DNA of 64,000 nt from Alcanivorax sp. (GTDB lineage Bacteria > Pseudomonadota > Gammaproteobacteria > Pseudomonadales > Alcanivoracaceae). Position 1 is the stretch's first letter. The number at the start of each line of letters is the position of its first letter. This document shows, one piece after another, positions 53,895-64,000 of the stretch. The position numbers were made by a program, and so were the translations under genes. Location of the stretch: positions 2,780,692-2,844,691 of the forward strand of contig CP051239.1 of assembly GCA_017794945.1 (NCBI GenBank). The letters are read 5' to 3'. The notes under the pieces are model-generated. The model ran no database searches. It saw only the letters and a list, made by a program, of their open reading frames with translations, and was not told where the DNA came from.

Positions 53895-53903
53895 GAAAGC
53901 GTT

Positions 53904-55001
53904 ATGGACTACATCGAACTGGCGAACAGCGGCGTACAGCAATTGCGCCCCTATCAACCGGGTAAGCCCGTCGAAGAACTGCAGCGTGAGCTGGGCCTGC
54001 GCGACGTGGTCAAGCTGGCCAGCAACGAGAACCCGCTGGGCCCCAGCCATCGGGCACTGGAAGCGGCGCGCCGCTCCCTGGATCAGATTCACCTCTACCC
54101 GGACGGCGCCGGCTTCGAGCTGAAGCACGCCCTGGCGGAGAATCTGGGCGTGGACAGTGACCGCATCACCCTCGGCAACGGCTCCAACGATGTGCTGGAG
54201 CTGGTGGCGCGCGCCTACCTGCAGCCCGGCGACGAGGCGGTGTTTTCCGAGTACGCCTTCGCCGTCTACCCGCTGGTGACGCTGGCCTGTTCGGCCAAGC
54301 CGGTATCGGTGGATTCGCACCTCTATGGGCACGACCTGGCCGCCATGGCGGACGCCATCACCGAGCGCACCCGGGTGGTGTTCCTGGCCAACCCCAACAA
54401 CCCCACCGGTACCTGGTTCAACGACCAGGCGCTGGACAACTTCCTGGCCCGGGTGCCGGAGCGGGTGATCGTGGTACTGGACGAGGCGTACTTCGAGTAC
54501 GTGGAAGAAAGCCACTATCCAGACGGTCTGAAGCGGCTCGACCGCTATCCGAGCCTGGTGGTCACCCGCACCTTTTCCAAGATCCACGGGCTGGCCGGCC
54601 TGCGTGTGGGCTACGCCGTGTCCGACCCTCGGATCGCCGATGTGCTCAACCGCGTGCGTCAGCCCTTCAACGTCAGTATTCCGGCGCTGGCCGCGGCCCA
54701 GGCGGCGCTTGGCGACAGCGACCATATCGAGAACTCCAAAGGCGAGAACACCGCCGGCCTGGTGCAACTGGCGGAAGGGCTCGACGCCCTGGGTTTCGTT
54801 CAGATTCCTTCGGTGGCCAATTTCATCGCCTTCGATTGCGGCGGCGACGCCGAGACCGTCTACCAGGGGCTGCTGCGCGAAGGGGTGATCGTGCGCCCTC
54901 TGGGCGGCTACGGCCTGCCCAACCACCTGCGGGTCACCGCCGGCACCGCCCGCGATAACGAACGTTTCCTGCAGGCCCTGAAAAAAGTGACAGGGCGCTG
55001 A
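53904..55001 (+). CDS. hisC: Histidinol-phosphate / aromatic aminotransferase
   Basis: Class II PLP aminotransferase, 365 residues: KLASNENPLGPSHRAL, LGNGSNDVLELVARAYL, FLANPNNPTGTWF, VVLDEAYFEYV, and the PLP lysine in TRTFSKIHGLAGLRVGYAVS. Within this operon its paralogue in pseudomonads is hisC2, able to transaminate aromatic as well as histidinol substrates, which fits placement between pheA and tyrA. It overlaps the next gene by one base (TGATG). Confidence 0.95.
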   Translation: MDYIELANSGVQQLRPYQPGKPVEELQRELGLRDVVKLASNENPLGPSHRALEAARRSLDQIHLYPDGAGFELKHALAENLGVDSDRITLGNGSNDVLELVARAYLQPGDEAVFSEYAFAVYPLVTLACSAKPVSVDSHLYGHDLAAMADAITERTRVVFLANPNNPTGTWFNDQALDNFLARVPERVIVVLDEAYFEYVEESHYPDGLKRLDRYPSLVVTRTFSKIHGLAGLRVGYAVSDPRIADVLNRVRQPFNVSIPALAAAQAALGDSDHIENSKGENTAGLVQLAEGLDALGFVQIPSVANFIAFDCGGDAETVYQGLLREGVIVRPLGGYGLPNHLRVTAGTARDNERFLQALKKVTGR

Positions 55002-57250
55002 TGACCGTGTCCCGGCCCCCTCTGTTTCAACGCGTCGCGATCATCGGGCTGGGCCTGATCGGCGGCTCGCTGGCCGCCGCGGTCCGCGAGCAGGGGCTGG
55101 CGCGCTCCGTGGTGGCCGGCTCCCGTTCCGCGCGCACCCTGGAGCAGGGCCTGGCCCTGGGGCTGATCGACGAGGGCAGCCAGGACCTAGCGGTGGCGGT
55201 GCGCGGCGCCGATCTGGTGTTCGTGGCGACGCCGGTGTCGTCCATGGGAACGGTACTCAAAGCCCTGCGCCCGGGGCTCGCCGAGCGCGCCATCGTCACC
55301 GACGGCGGCAGCGTCAAAGGCGCGGTGATCCACCAGGCCCGCCAGGCTTTGGGCGATCATTTTTCGCGCTTCGTGCCGGGCCACCCGATCGCCGGCAAGG
55401 AAAAAAGCGGCGTGGAAGCCGCCGACGCCGGGTTGTATCGCCAGCACCGGGTGATCCTGACGCCCACCCCGGATACCGACCCCTCCGCCACGGCGCGGGT
55501 GCGGGCCCTGTGGACGGCGGTGGGGGCGGAGGTGCTGGAGATGACGCCGGACCACCATGACCGGGTGCTGGCGGAAACCAGCCACCTGCCGCATTTGTTG
55601 GCGTTCTCGCTGGTCGACACCCTGGCCCGGCAGGGCGATTCCACCGAGATTTTCCGCTACGCCGCCGGCGGCTTCCGCGACTTCACCCGTATCGCCAGTT
55701 CCGACCCGGTGATGTGGCACGACATCTTCCGCGAGAACCGGGACGCGGTGTTGGAAGCGCTGGCCCTGTTCCGGGACGGCATCGACCGCTTCCAGAACGC
55801 CATCGAGCACAACAACGACGAGGCCCTGATGGGCGTCATGACCCGGGCCAACGCCGCCCGGGCCCACTTTCTGGCCATGAACGAGCGCACCTCCTACACC
55901 CGCGCCCGGCATTCCGACGACGAGACAGGCATGACACAGCAATCCAACCCTACCTTCCTGGCACGCCCCGGCGGCCGGCTCAATGGCCGGCTGCGGGTGC
56001 CGGGCGATAAATCCATGTCCCACCGGGCCATCATGTTGGCGTCCCTGGCCGAGGGCACCACCACCGTGGAGGGGTTTCTGGAAGGGGAGGACGCCCTGGC
56101 CACCCTGCAGGCGTTCCGCGACATGGGCGTGCTGATCGAAGGCCCCCACCACGGTCAGGTGATCGTGCACGGGGTCGGCCTGCACGGCCTTAAGGCGCCG
56201 GGAAAACCGCTCTACATGGGCAACTCCGGCACCTCCATGCGGCTGCTCACCGGCCTGCTCGCCGGTCAGGCGTTCGACACCGAATTGACCGGCGATGAAT
56301 CCTTGTCCAAGCGGCCCATGGAGCGGGTCGCCGGCCCGCTGCGGGAAATGGGCGCGCGCATCGACACCGGTGAAGGCGGCCGCCCGCCGGTGCGCATTCA
56401 CGGTGGCCAGGCCCTGAAAGGTATCCATTACCCGCTGCCGATGGCGTCCGCCCAGGTGAAGTCGGCGGTGTTGCTGGCGGGCCTCTACGCTGAAGGCGAG
56501 ACCTCGGTGACCGAGCCGGCGCCCACCCGCGACCATACCGAGCGGATGTTGGGCGGTTTCGGCGTGCCGGTGCGCCGCGACGGCGCCACCAGTGCGGTGA
56601 CCGGCGGCACACCGCTGGCGGCGGGGCCGCTGGACGTGCCGGCGGACATCTCCTCGGCGGCGTTTTTCCTGGTCGGCGCCTCCATCGCCGAAGGCAGCGA
56701 GCTGACGCTGCCCCATGTGGGGGTGAACCCGACCCGCACCGGGGTGATCGACATTCTTAAGCTGATGGGCGCGGACATCCGCCTGGAGAACCGGCGCGAT
56801 TCCGGCGGCGAGCCGGTGGCGGACCTGGTGGTCAGGAGCGCGCCGCTGAAGGGCATCGAGATCCCCGGGGAGCTGGTGCCCCTGGCCATCGACGAATTTC
56901 CGGCGATCTTCATCGCCGCCGCCTGCGCCCAGGGCGAAACCGTGCTGCGCGGCGCCGAGGAACTGCGCGTCAAGGAGTCCGACCGCATCCAGGTGATGGC
57001 CGACGGCCTGGCGGCGCTGGGCGTGGAGCATGAAGTATACGAGGACGGCATCCGCATCGTCGGCGGCCCGTTCGGCGGCGGCGAGGTGGATTCCCACGGC
57101 GACCACCGCATCGCCATGAGTTTCGCCATGGCGGCGCTGCGTGCCTCGGCGCCCATCACTATCCGCCGCTGTGCCAATGTGGCCACCAGCTTCCCGGGTT
57201 TCGCGGAGCTGGCCCGCGGCGCCGGTCTTGATCTGGAGGTGCAGGTATGA
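55001..57250 (+). CDS. aroA: Fused prephenate dehydrogenase / EPSP synthase (TyrA-AroA)
   Basis: A 749-residue fusion. Residues 1-300 are TyrA: Rossmann motif [39 protein letters not shown]. From about residue 311 it is EPSP synthase (step 6 of the shikimate pathway): [47 protein letters not shown] and [14 protein letters not shown]. The fusion is known in Pseudomonas and relatives. An internal ATG at 55931 with a purine-rich upstream segment could allow separate AroA synthesis. It overlaps hisC and cmk, so translation is coupled through the operon. Confidence 0.96.
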   Translation: MTVSRPPLFQRVAIIGLGLIGGSLAAAVREQGLARSVVAGSRSARTLEQGLALGLIDEGSQDLAVAVRGADLVFVATPVSSMGTVLKALRPGLAERAIVTDGGSVKGAVIHQARQALGDHFSRFVPGHPIAGKEKSGVEAADAGLYRQHRVILTPTPDTDPSATARVRALWTAVGAEVLEMTPDHHDRVLAETSHLPHLLAFSLVDTLARQGDSTEIFRYAAGGFRDFTRIASSDPVMWHDIFRENRDAVLEALALFRDGIDRFQNAIEHNNDEALMGVMTRANAARAHFLAMNERTSYTRARHSDDETGMTQQSNPTFLARPGGRLNGRLRVPGDKSMSHRAIMLASLAEGTTTVEGFLEGEDALATLQAFRDMGVLIEGPHHGQVIVHGVGLHGLKAPGKPLYMGNSGTSMRLLTGLLAGQAFDTELTGDESLSKRPMERVAGPLREMGARIDTGEGGRPPVRIHGGQALKGIHYPLPMASAQVKSAVLLAGLYAEGETSVTEPAPTRDHTERMLGGFGVPVRRDGATSAVTGGTPLAAGPLDVPADISSAAFFLVGASIAEGSELTLPHVGVNPTRTGVIDILKLMGADIRLENRRDSGGEPVADLVVRSAPLKGIEIPGELVPLAIDEFPAIFIAAACAQGETVLRGAEELRVKESDRIQVMADGLAALGVEHEVYEDGIRIVGGPFGGGEVDSHGDHRIAMSFAMAALRASAPITIRRCANVATSFPGFAELARGAGLDLEVQV

Positions 57251-57918
57251 TCCCGATCATCACCATTGACGGCCCGGTGTCCTCCGGCAAGGGCACCGTG
57301 GCGCGTCTGGTGGCCGCCCGGTTGGCCTGGCACCTGCTCGACTCCGGCGCCCTGTACCGGGTGCTGGGGCTGTACGCCACCCGTCAGGGTGTGGCCCTGG
57401 ATGACCAGCCGGCGCTGATCCGGCTCGCGGAGAACCTGCCGGTGGTGTTCCGCGAGCGGAATGGCGACACCGCCGTGGTGCTCGACGGCGAGGACGTGAG
57501 CGCCGACATCCGCCGCGAGGAAGTGGGCGAAATGGCCAGCCAGGTGGCCGTGCTGCAGCCGGTGCGCGACGCGCTGTTCGCCCGCCAGCGGGCCTTCGCC
57601 TTGAGCCCGGGCCTGGTGGCCGACGGCCGTGACATGGGCACGGTGGTGTTCCGGGACGCGCCGCTCAAGATCTACCTCAACGCCAGCGCCGAGGAGCGCG
57701 CCCGCCGGCGCTACGCCCAGTTGAAGGAAAAGGGCTTTGATGCTACCCTCGCGACCCTTATCGAGGACATCCAGACCCGGGATGACCGGGACATGAACCG
57801 CGATGTGGCACCGCTGAAGCCCGCTGAAGACGCGGTGGAGATCGATTCCACCTCGCTCTCCGTGGACCAGGTGGTGGACGCGATTCTCGATGAGGCCGCC
57901 CGCCGATCTCTGGTCTGA
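57247..57918 (+). CDS. cmk: Cytidylate kinase
   Basis: Phosphorylates CMP/dCMP; 223 residues. P-loop [30 protein letters not shown], the CMP-specific arginine-rich region [20 protein letters not shown] and LID region [16 protein letters not shown]. It overlaps aroA by ATGA. It is last gene before a REP element that separates it from rpsA. Confidence 0.96.
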   Translation: MIPIITIDGPVSSGKGTVARLVAARLAWHLLDSGALYRVLGLYATRQGVALDDQPALIRLAENLPVVFRERNGDTAVVLDGEDVSADIRREEVGEMASQVAVLQPVRDALFARQRAFALSPGLVADGRDMGTVVFRDAPLKIYLNASAEERARRRYAQLKEKGFDATLATLIEDIQTRDDRDMNRDVAPLKPAEDAVEIDSTSLSVDQVVDAILDEAARRSLV

Positions 57919-57941
57919 AGGCGGTAAAACCGTATTCATCC

Positions 57942-58005
57942 GTAGGAGCGGCCCTGCCCGCGGCAACCCCGATTACACGGGGCCCGCGGGCAGGGCCGCT
58001 CCCGC
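57942..58005. repeat. REP-like palindromic element
   Basis: Two 19-bp perfect arms (57945-57963 and 57984-58002, beginning GGAGCGGCCCTG) around a 20-nt centre with CCCC/GGGG. The head GTAGGAGCGG followed by CCTGCCCGCGG matches the Pseudomonas REP consensus style. It lies between cmk and rpsA. Confidence 0.8.
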
Positions 58006-58120
58006 AATGAGTGTTAAGTGACAGGTCGCCCGGCCCCTGACAGTAAACCAGCTTGGGGCGGTGGCCTTTTAGTAATAACCCATGCCTGCTGGTTGGTATG
58101 TGTATCCGTGAGACTTCTCC

Positions 58121-59797
<1,677 letters not shown>

Positions 59798-59867
59798 CGG
59801 CTCCTCCCCGGGGGCCGGCCATCAGGCCGGCCCCGCTTGGGCAGGGAGCCCAGGGGAGTAGGTTGCA

Positions 59868-60239
59868 ATGGCGTCAGCGTTAACCAAATCGAAACTGATT
59901 GCCCGTATTTCCAAGGAAAACCAGCAATTGTCTCCCAGGGATGTGGAGCTCGCCGTAAAAACCCTGATTGACTACATGGCCGACACCCTCGCTGAAGGGG
60001 GCCGCATCGAAGTACGCGGTTTCGGCAGTTTTTCCCTTCATTTCCGTGCACCCCGCGTGGGCCGCAATCCCAAGACCGGCGCCAGCGTGAAGCTGCATGG
60101 CAAGTACGTGCCCCATTTCAAATCCGGTAAAGAGCTGCGCGAACGGGTCAACGACTCCATGTTCGACGCGTCGTCCGGACCCCATGGCGACGATAAACGC
60201 AACGCCGATGACGCCCCCGGCGAAGCCGTCAACGGCTGA
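59868..60239 (+). CDS. ihfB: Integration host factor subunit beta
   Basis: DNA-bending partner of IhfA. The first 94 residues are typical ([78 protein letters not shown]). About 29 extra residues follow as a charged tail ([20 protein letters not shown]), making 123 instead of about 94. It has its usual place after rpsA and before lapA. Confidence 0.95.
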   Translation: MASALTKSKLIARISKENQQLSPRDVELAVKTLIDYMADTLAEGGRIEVRGFGSFSLHFRAPRVGRNPKTGASVKLHGKYVPHFKSGKELRERVNDSMFDASSGPHGDDKRNADDAPGEAVNG

Positions 60240-60260
60240 TCGCCCCAGCAGGACGATGTG

Positions 60261-60500
60261 ATGCGAAATCTTTACCGTATTTTTCTGATTCTGGTTTTGC
60301 TGCTGATCTTCATGGCGGCTTTCCTGTTCGTTACCGCCAATACCCAGCCCGTGACCCTGGCGGTGCCGGTCGCCGACTGGCAATACCAGGTGACGCTAGG
60401 CGCGCTGGTGGTGGTGTTACTGGCCCTCGGCCTGCTGGCGGGGTTGATTACCGGCCTCGGCCTGAAAGGATTGCGTGGCCTGTTCGGACCCCGTTCATGA
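60261..60500 (+). CDS. lapA: LapA-domain membrane protein
   Basis: A 79-residue protein with two membrane helices (IFLILVLLLIFMAAFLFVTA and TLGALVVVLLALGLLAGLIT) joined by NTQPVTLAVPVADWQYQ. It belongs to the LapA family, which with LapB limits LpxC and so balances lipopolysaccharide synthesis. The ATG at 60261 is preferred to the GTG directly before it. Four-base overlap (ATGA) with lapB. Confidence 0.9.
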   Translation: MRNLYRIFLILVLLLIFMAAFLFVTANTQPVTLAVPVADWQYQVTLGALVVVLLALGLLAGLITGLGLKGLRGLFGPRS

Positions 60501-61675
60501 GCGAACCGCTTTGGCTTATTCCGCTGTTCTTTTTCGCCATCGCCACGGGCTTTTTCCTCGGCCGGCGTGAAGGTAAACGCCGCCAGCGCCGGCGCATGGA
60601 TTCGCTGTCCCAGGAGTACGTGGCCGGCCTCAATTTTCTTCTCAACGAAGAGCCGGACAAGGCGGTGCAGGCCCTGCTCAACAGCCTGGAGGTCAACGAC
60701 CAGACCCTGGAAACGCACCTCAGCATGGCGCGCCTGTTCCGCAAGCGCGGCGAATTCGACCGCGCTACCCTGATTCACTCCCACCTTCTCGAGCAGGGCG
60801 AGCTGCCCCGCGCCACCCAGGAGCAGATCCAGCTGGAGCTGGCCGAGGACTATCTTGCCGGCGGCCTGTTCGACCGGGCCGAGGAAGTGCTGCTGGAAAT
60901 GCTCGACCAGGAGTGCGAGAAGCGCGAGCAGGTGATTCGCCAGCTCACCTATCTGTACGAGCAGGAGCGTGACTGGACCAACGCCATCTCCATGGGTGAG
61001 CACCTGGTTAAATCGCAGCCCAAGATCGCCCCGGTGCTGGCCCACTACTGCTGTGAGGAAGCGGAGGCGCAGATCGCCCGCGGCGAGCTCAACCCGGCAC
61101 GCCGCATGCTGCGCCGCGCCCTCGGCTTCGACAAGAACTGCGTCCGCGCCAGCGTCCTGCAGGGGCGCCTGGAAATGCGCGAGGAAGATTGGAACGCGGC
61201 GATCGACGCCTTCCGCCGCATTTGGAAACAGGACCCGGACTTTTTCGATGAGGTGCTCAGCGAGTTGCGCCAGTGCTTCCAGGCACTGGAGAAAGAAGAG
61301 GACTTTATCCGCATGCTCGCCGACTACAGTGCCGAGACACCCAGCACCGCCCGGGTGCTGCTGCTGTCCGAGCAGCTGCGCGAGCGCTACGGCGACCGCG
61401 AGGCCGGGCAGTTCATCGCCGACTACATGCAGGCCAACCCCACCGTGCTCGGCCTGCACCGCCTGATCGACATGAATCTGCAGGGGTCGGCGGAAGGCGA
61501 GGCCCGCGAGCACCTGGGCCTGCTTAAGGCGCTCACCGAGCGGCTGACCAGCGGTAAAACCGTCTATCAGTGTCGCCGTTGCGGCTTCCAGACCCCGCTG
61601 CTGCAGTGGCGCTGCCCCAGCTGCCGCCGCTGGGGCACCATCAAACCCCGCTCCGAAGGAGAGATTAAGCCGTGA
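60497..61675 (+). CDS. lapB: Lipopolysaccharide assembly protein LapB
   Basis: Membrane-anchored TPR protein that promotes LpxC degradation by FtsH. It has 392 residues. The N-terminal anchor is [20 protein letters not shown], tandem TPRs follow ([60 protein letters not shown]), and a rubredoxin-like zinc module closes the protein ([20 protein letters not shown]). It overlaps both lapA and pyrF. Confidence 0.95.
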   Translation: MSEPLWLIPLFFFAIATGFFLGRREGKRRQRRRMDSLSQEYVAGLNFLLNEEPDKAVQALLNSLEVNDQTLETHLSMARLFRKRGEFDRATLIHSHLLEQGELPRATQEQIQLELAEDYLAGGLFDRAEEVLLEMLDQECEKREQVIRQLTYLYEQERDWTNAISMGEHLVKSQPKIAPVLAHYCCEEAEAQIARGELNPARRMLRRALGFDKNCVRASVLQGRLEMREEDWNAAIDAFRRIWKQDPDFFDEVLSELRQCFQALEKEEDFIRMLADYSAETPSTARVLLLSEQLRERYGDREAGQFIADYMQANPTVLGLHRLIDMNLQGSAEGEAREHLGLLKALTERLTSGKTVYQCRRCGFQTPLLQWRCPSCRRWGTIKPRSEGEIKP

Positions 61676-62367
61676 CCGTTGCCAGCCCGATTATTGTCGC
61701 CCTGGATTACGCGCAACCGGACCAGGCGCTGGCAATGGCGGATCGTCTCGACCCGGCGAAGGTACGGGTGAAGGTAGGCAAGGAGCTGTTCACCCGGGGC
61801 GGGCCGGAGGTGGTGCGGGCCCTGCACGACAAAGGCTTCCAGGTGTTCCTGGACCTCAAATTCCACGATATCCCCAACACCGTGGCGGGCGCCGTGAAGG
61901 CGGCCGCTGATTTGGGGGTCTGGATGGTGAACGTGCACGCCAGTGGCGGAAGCCGGATGATGCTGGCCGCCCGCGAGGTCCTGAGTGGCCACCCCAACCC
62001 GCCGCTGCTGATCGCCGTCACCGTGCTCACCAGCCAGGAACGGGCCGACCTCCAGGAAATCGGCATCGACCACGAACCCGAGGACCAGGTCCGTCGCCTG
62101 GCGGCTCTGACCCGCGACAGCGGTCTCGACGGCGTGGTCTGCTCGGCCCGTGAGGCCGCCATGCTGCGCGCCGCCTGCGGCGATGATTTCGCCCTGGTCA
62201 CCCCCGGCATTCGTCCGGCCGGCAGCGCCGGTGACGACCAGCGCCGGGTGGTGACGCCGTCCCAGGCCCGCGAATGGGGTGTGGACTTCATGGTCATCGG
62301 CCGACCCATCACCCGTGCGGATAATCCCACGGCGGCGGTCGACGATATCCTACAAAGCCTTTCCTGA
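61672..62367 (+). CDS. pyrF: Orotidine-5'-phosphate decarboxylase
   Basis: Last step of UMP synthesis; 231 residues. The catalytic DxKxxD motif is in [17 protein letters not shown]; also [46 protein letters not shown] and [19 protein letters not shown] start overlapping the lapB stop codon (GTGA), the arrangement seen in enterics as well. Confidence 0.96.
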   Translation: MTVASPIIVALDYAQPDQALAMADRLDPAKVRVKVGKELFTRGGPEVVRALHDKGFQVFLDLKFHDIPNTVAGAVKAAADLGVWMVNVHASGGSRMMLAAREVLSGHPNPPLLIAVTVLTSQERADLQEIGIDHEPEDQVRRLAALTRDSGLDGVVCSAREAAMLRAACGDDFALVTPGIRPAGSAGDDQRRVVTPSQAREWGVDFMVIGRPITRADNPTAAVDDILQSLS

Positions 62368-62464
62368 TCAGAGCGCGTAAAGTCACCGCGCGGGCTTACA
62401 GCGCCGCCACGCCGTCCCACCTAGAGTAGAACGTTCTGACCCAAAGCGATAAGGAGAAAGGACG

Positions 62465-62791
62465 ATGACACTCTATGGAAAGAAACCGTATGGCAGCAAA
62501 CTCTATCCCGCTCTGTTGCTCAGCCTGATGTTGTTCGGCGGCATGCCCGCCGCCCAGGCCGCCACCGGCGCGGAAGGCGCCAGCGCCGCTGCCGTGGACA
62601 CCACGGTGAGCCTGAACAGCGCCGGGGTTGAGGAATTGCAGACCCTGAAAGGCATTGGCCCCAAAACCGCCGCGTCCATCGTGGCATGGCGGGACCGGGA
62701 GGGGCCCTTCGAATCCGTCGATCAGCTTTTGGCGGTAAAGGGCATTGGTGAAATGACGTTGTCGCGGATCCGCGACCGGCTGAGTCTCTGA
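62465..62791 (+). CDS. ComEA-like helix-hairpin-helix protein
   Basis: A 108-residue exported protein. The signal peptide (about residues 1-33, ending AQAA) is followed by a ComEA domain with two HhH motifs: LNSAGVEELQTLKGIGPKTA and VDQLLAVKGIGEMTLSRI. ComEA proteins bind DNA in the periplasm during natural uptake, but many gammaproteobacteria carry this short form without proven competence. AAGGAG precedes the ATG. Terminator downstream. Confidence 0.92.
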   Translation: MTLYGKKPYGSKLYPALLLSLMLFGGMPAAQAATGAEGASAAAVDTTVSLNSAGVEELQTLKGIGPKTAASIVAWRDREGPFESVDQLLAVKGIGEMTLSRIRDRLSL

Positions 62792-62844
62792 GTGCCGGAG
62801 ACTGTTAACGCGGAATGCCGCCCGCTCTTCCGTCATTCCGCTTA

Positions 62845-62878
62845 CCGGCCGTCCTTTCCCCGGGACGGCCGGCTTTTT
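62845..62878 (+). terminator. Rho-independent terminator after the ComEA-like gene
   Basis: CCGGCCGTCC (62845-62854) pairs with GGACGGCCGG (62863-62872), followed by C and five T. Confidence 0.93.
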
Positions 62879-62968
62879 ATGTTCTGCCTTCGAGATGGTG
62901 CTTTGTATCTGAGATGCAGTGCAATAGTGGTGCCTTCCGGGAAAGCCCGTGCTGCGACTTCGTAGCCC

Positions 62969-63092
62969 GGTTCGGTCTCGGTGCCAGTCTCCAGGACCCG
63001 CCGTGAATACGTCCCTGTAGGCTTGCCGCAGCGGCGGACCGGTTCGGCTCCCTGCCTCACACAGTCCTGGAGACTGGCACCGAGACCGAACC
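62969..63092 (+). repeat. Long-hairpin intergenic repeat, copy A
   Basis: Perfect 29-bp inverted arms (62969-62997 and 63064-63092, starting GGTTCGGTCTCGG). The 66-nt loop begins with a nested CCGCCG/CGGCGG stem and contains GAATACGTCCCTGTAG (63005-63020). Copy B shares this loop core but has different arms. Confidence 0.8.
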
Positions 63093-63169
63093 TCCCTTGG
63101 GAGCAAGCCGCCGAGCCTTCTGGAAAGGTTCGGTGCAGCGATAACCCGGGACACCGGAATCTCGCGAGT

Positions 63170-63280
63170 GAGCGTGCCTGTGTTCTGCCCTTCCGGGACC
63201 CTGGAGAACAGGACGTTCGACAGGGAGTCTACAGGGATGTATTCACGACGTTCCCGGAAGGGTAGAACACAGGCACGCTC
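63170..63280 (-). repeat. Long-hairpin intergenic repeat, copy B (inverted)
   Basis: 29-bp arms with one mismatch (63170-63198 and 63252-63280, starting GAGCGTGCCTGTG). Read on the minus strand the loop begins with CGTGAATACATCCCTGTAG (63229-63247), differing from copy A at one position, and continues into a segment unlike A. Together with copy A it fills most of the 530-nt gap between the ComEA-like gene and nth; nothing else is seen there. Confidence 0.8.
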
Positions 63281-63322
63281 CCCCGCTGGAGAGAGCCTGC
63301 CCGCTAAACCGCCATGGTTTTT

Positions 63323-63961
63323 TCAGCTCGGACGCTTGGTGATCGGAAACTCGCAGAGGTCGGCGATGATGCACTCGCCGCATTTGGGCTTGCGCGCCAC
63401 GCAGGTGTAGCGGCCGTGCAGAATCAGCCAGTGATGGCAGTCCCGCTTGAACTCTTCCGGCACGGTCCGCATCAGCCGTTGCTCCACCTCCACCACGTTC
63501 TTGCCCGGCGCGATGCGCGTTCTATTCGAGACCCGGAAGATGTGTGTGTCCACGGCGATGGTGGGCTCGCCAAAAGCGGTATTCAGCACCACGTTGGCGG
63601 TCTTGCGGCCAACGCCGGGCAGCGCCTCCAGGGCCGCTCTGGAGCGGGGCACCTCGCCGTCGTGCTGTTCGATCAGCTGGTCGCAGAGTTTGATGATATT
63701 GGCGGCCTTGGAATTAAACAGGCCGATGGTTTTGATGTAGGTTTTCAGGCCCTCCACGCCGAGGGCGCGGATGGCGTGGGGCGTGTTGGCCACCGGGAAG
63801 AGTTTCGCGGTGGCTTTGTTGACGCCCACGTCGGTGGCCTGGGCGGACAGCACCACGGCCACCAGCAGTTCGAACGGCGTGGTGAAATAGAGTTCGGTGG
63901 TGGGGCGCGGTCGCTGCTCGCGCAACCGCCGAAAGATTTCGGTGCGTTTTTCGCGGTTCAT
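63323..63961 (-). CDS. nth: Endonuclease III
   Basis: DNA glycosylase/AP lyase for oxidised pyrimidines; 212 residues. HhH with catalytic lysine in LEALPGVGRKTANVVLNTAF, catalytic aspartate in VDTHIFRVSNRT, and the [4Fe-4S] cluster cysteines in the C-terminal CVARKPKCGECIIADLC with one further cysteine upstream in KRDCHHWL. The start matches homologues (MNREKRTEIFRRLRE) though no clear Shine-Dalgarno precedes it. A TATACT element on the minus strand lies at 63991-63996 near the window edge. Confidence 0.96.
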   Translation of the reverse strand: MNREKRTEIFRRLREQRPRPTTELYFTTPFELLVAVVLSAQATDVGVNKATAKLFPVANTPHAIRALGVEGLKTYIKTIGLFNSKAANIIKLCDQLIEQHDGEVPRSRAALEALPGVGRKTANVVLNTAFGEPTIAVDTHIFRVSNRTRIAPGKNVVEVEQRLMRTVPEEFKRDCHHWLILHGRYTCVARKPKCGECIIADLCEFPITKRPS

Positions 63962-64000
63962 GGCGTCGGGTTCGCTGGCGAAAAACGGGCAGTATAACGG

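Noticed and set aside
52821..54926. 701-residue open frame opposite pheA and hisC
   Set aside because: It spans two genuine genes and their boundary on the other strand and has no RBS or recognisable domain; shadow frame.
62842..63265. Short frames in the gap before nth
   Set aside because: They are translations of the hairpin repeats with no RBS or conserved pattern.
63170..63280. Possible CRISPR array in the repeat-rich gap
   Set aside because: There are only two units, in opposite orientation, with long self-complementary arms and no regular spacers or cas genes.

Overview
The window is 64 kb of a high-GC gammaproteobacterial chromosome. Gene order points to the Alcanivorax/Alloalcanivorax group or a close relative of Pseudomonas. 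The supporting evidence is the block gyrA-serC-pheA-hisC-tyrA::aroA-cmk-rpsA-ihfB-lapA-lapB-pyrF, the divergent mtaD-ubiG-mupP-yciK operon beside gyrA, a type I lipase with its Lif foldase, and Pseudomonas-like REP hairpins. This placement is inferred from gene content; no database search was possible.

Layout. 0-13.6 kb: a chemoreceptor cut by the window edge; a class I DAHP synthase behind an unannotated leader peptide and attenuator; a thiolase; a seven-repeat FG-GAP lipoprotein; a pyrC / COG0523 GTPase / ZrgA-like / SMR cluster that looks zinc-related; an acetyl-CoA hydrolase/transferase-like protein, a pirin and two DUF proteins. 13.6-16.2 kb: an AT-richer island with a very short Rhs-tip toxin and one or two immunity candidates. 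16.2-25.3 kb: DUF1853 and PadR genes, YbjN, a 2OG oxygenase, a heat-shock promoter with hsp20, 4.5S RNA, dnaX (with an intact -1 frameshift signal), ybaB, recR and an acyl-CoA dehydrogenase. 25.3-33.5 kb: a solute-binding protein, the divergent lipase/foldase pair, gpmA, and the rnd-ycgL-ycgN-HIT run, a methyltransferase and a PilZ protein.

33.6-44.8 kb is the most distinctive block: two near-identical large TRAP-type permeases with fused N-terminal domains, a TatT-like lipoprotein, and three of the four paralogous solute-binding proteins in the window (the fourth is at 25.4 kb). An AarF/UbiB-family gene is inserted in the locus. The order lipoprotein, binding protein, permease, terminator looks like one complete transport operon. 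The extra permease and extra binding proteins look like duplications that broaden its ligands. The substrate is unknown.

44.9-64 kb is conserved core: muropeptide and ubiquinone genes, gyrA (with an acidic insertion), the aromatic/serine supra-operon through cmk, rpsA, ihfB, LPS-control genes lapAB, pyrF, a ComEA-like protein and nth. A 0.5 kb gap before nth holds two opposed long-hairpin repeats that share a loop core but have unrelated arms.

The aromatic pathway appears twice: DAHP synthase (first step) near 2 kb under apparent ribosome-mediated attenuation, and the later steps (aroA, pheA, tyrA, hisC) at 53-57 kb. No tRNA, rRNA operon, CRISPR array, prophage or transposase was seen.
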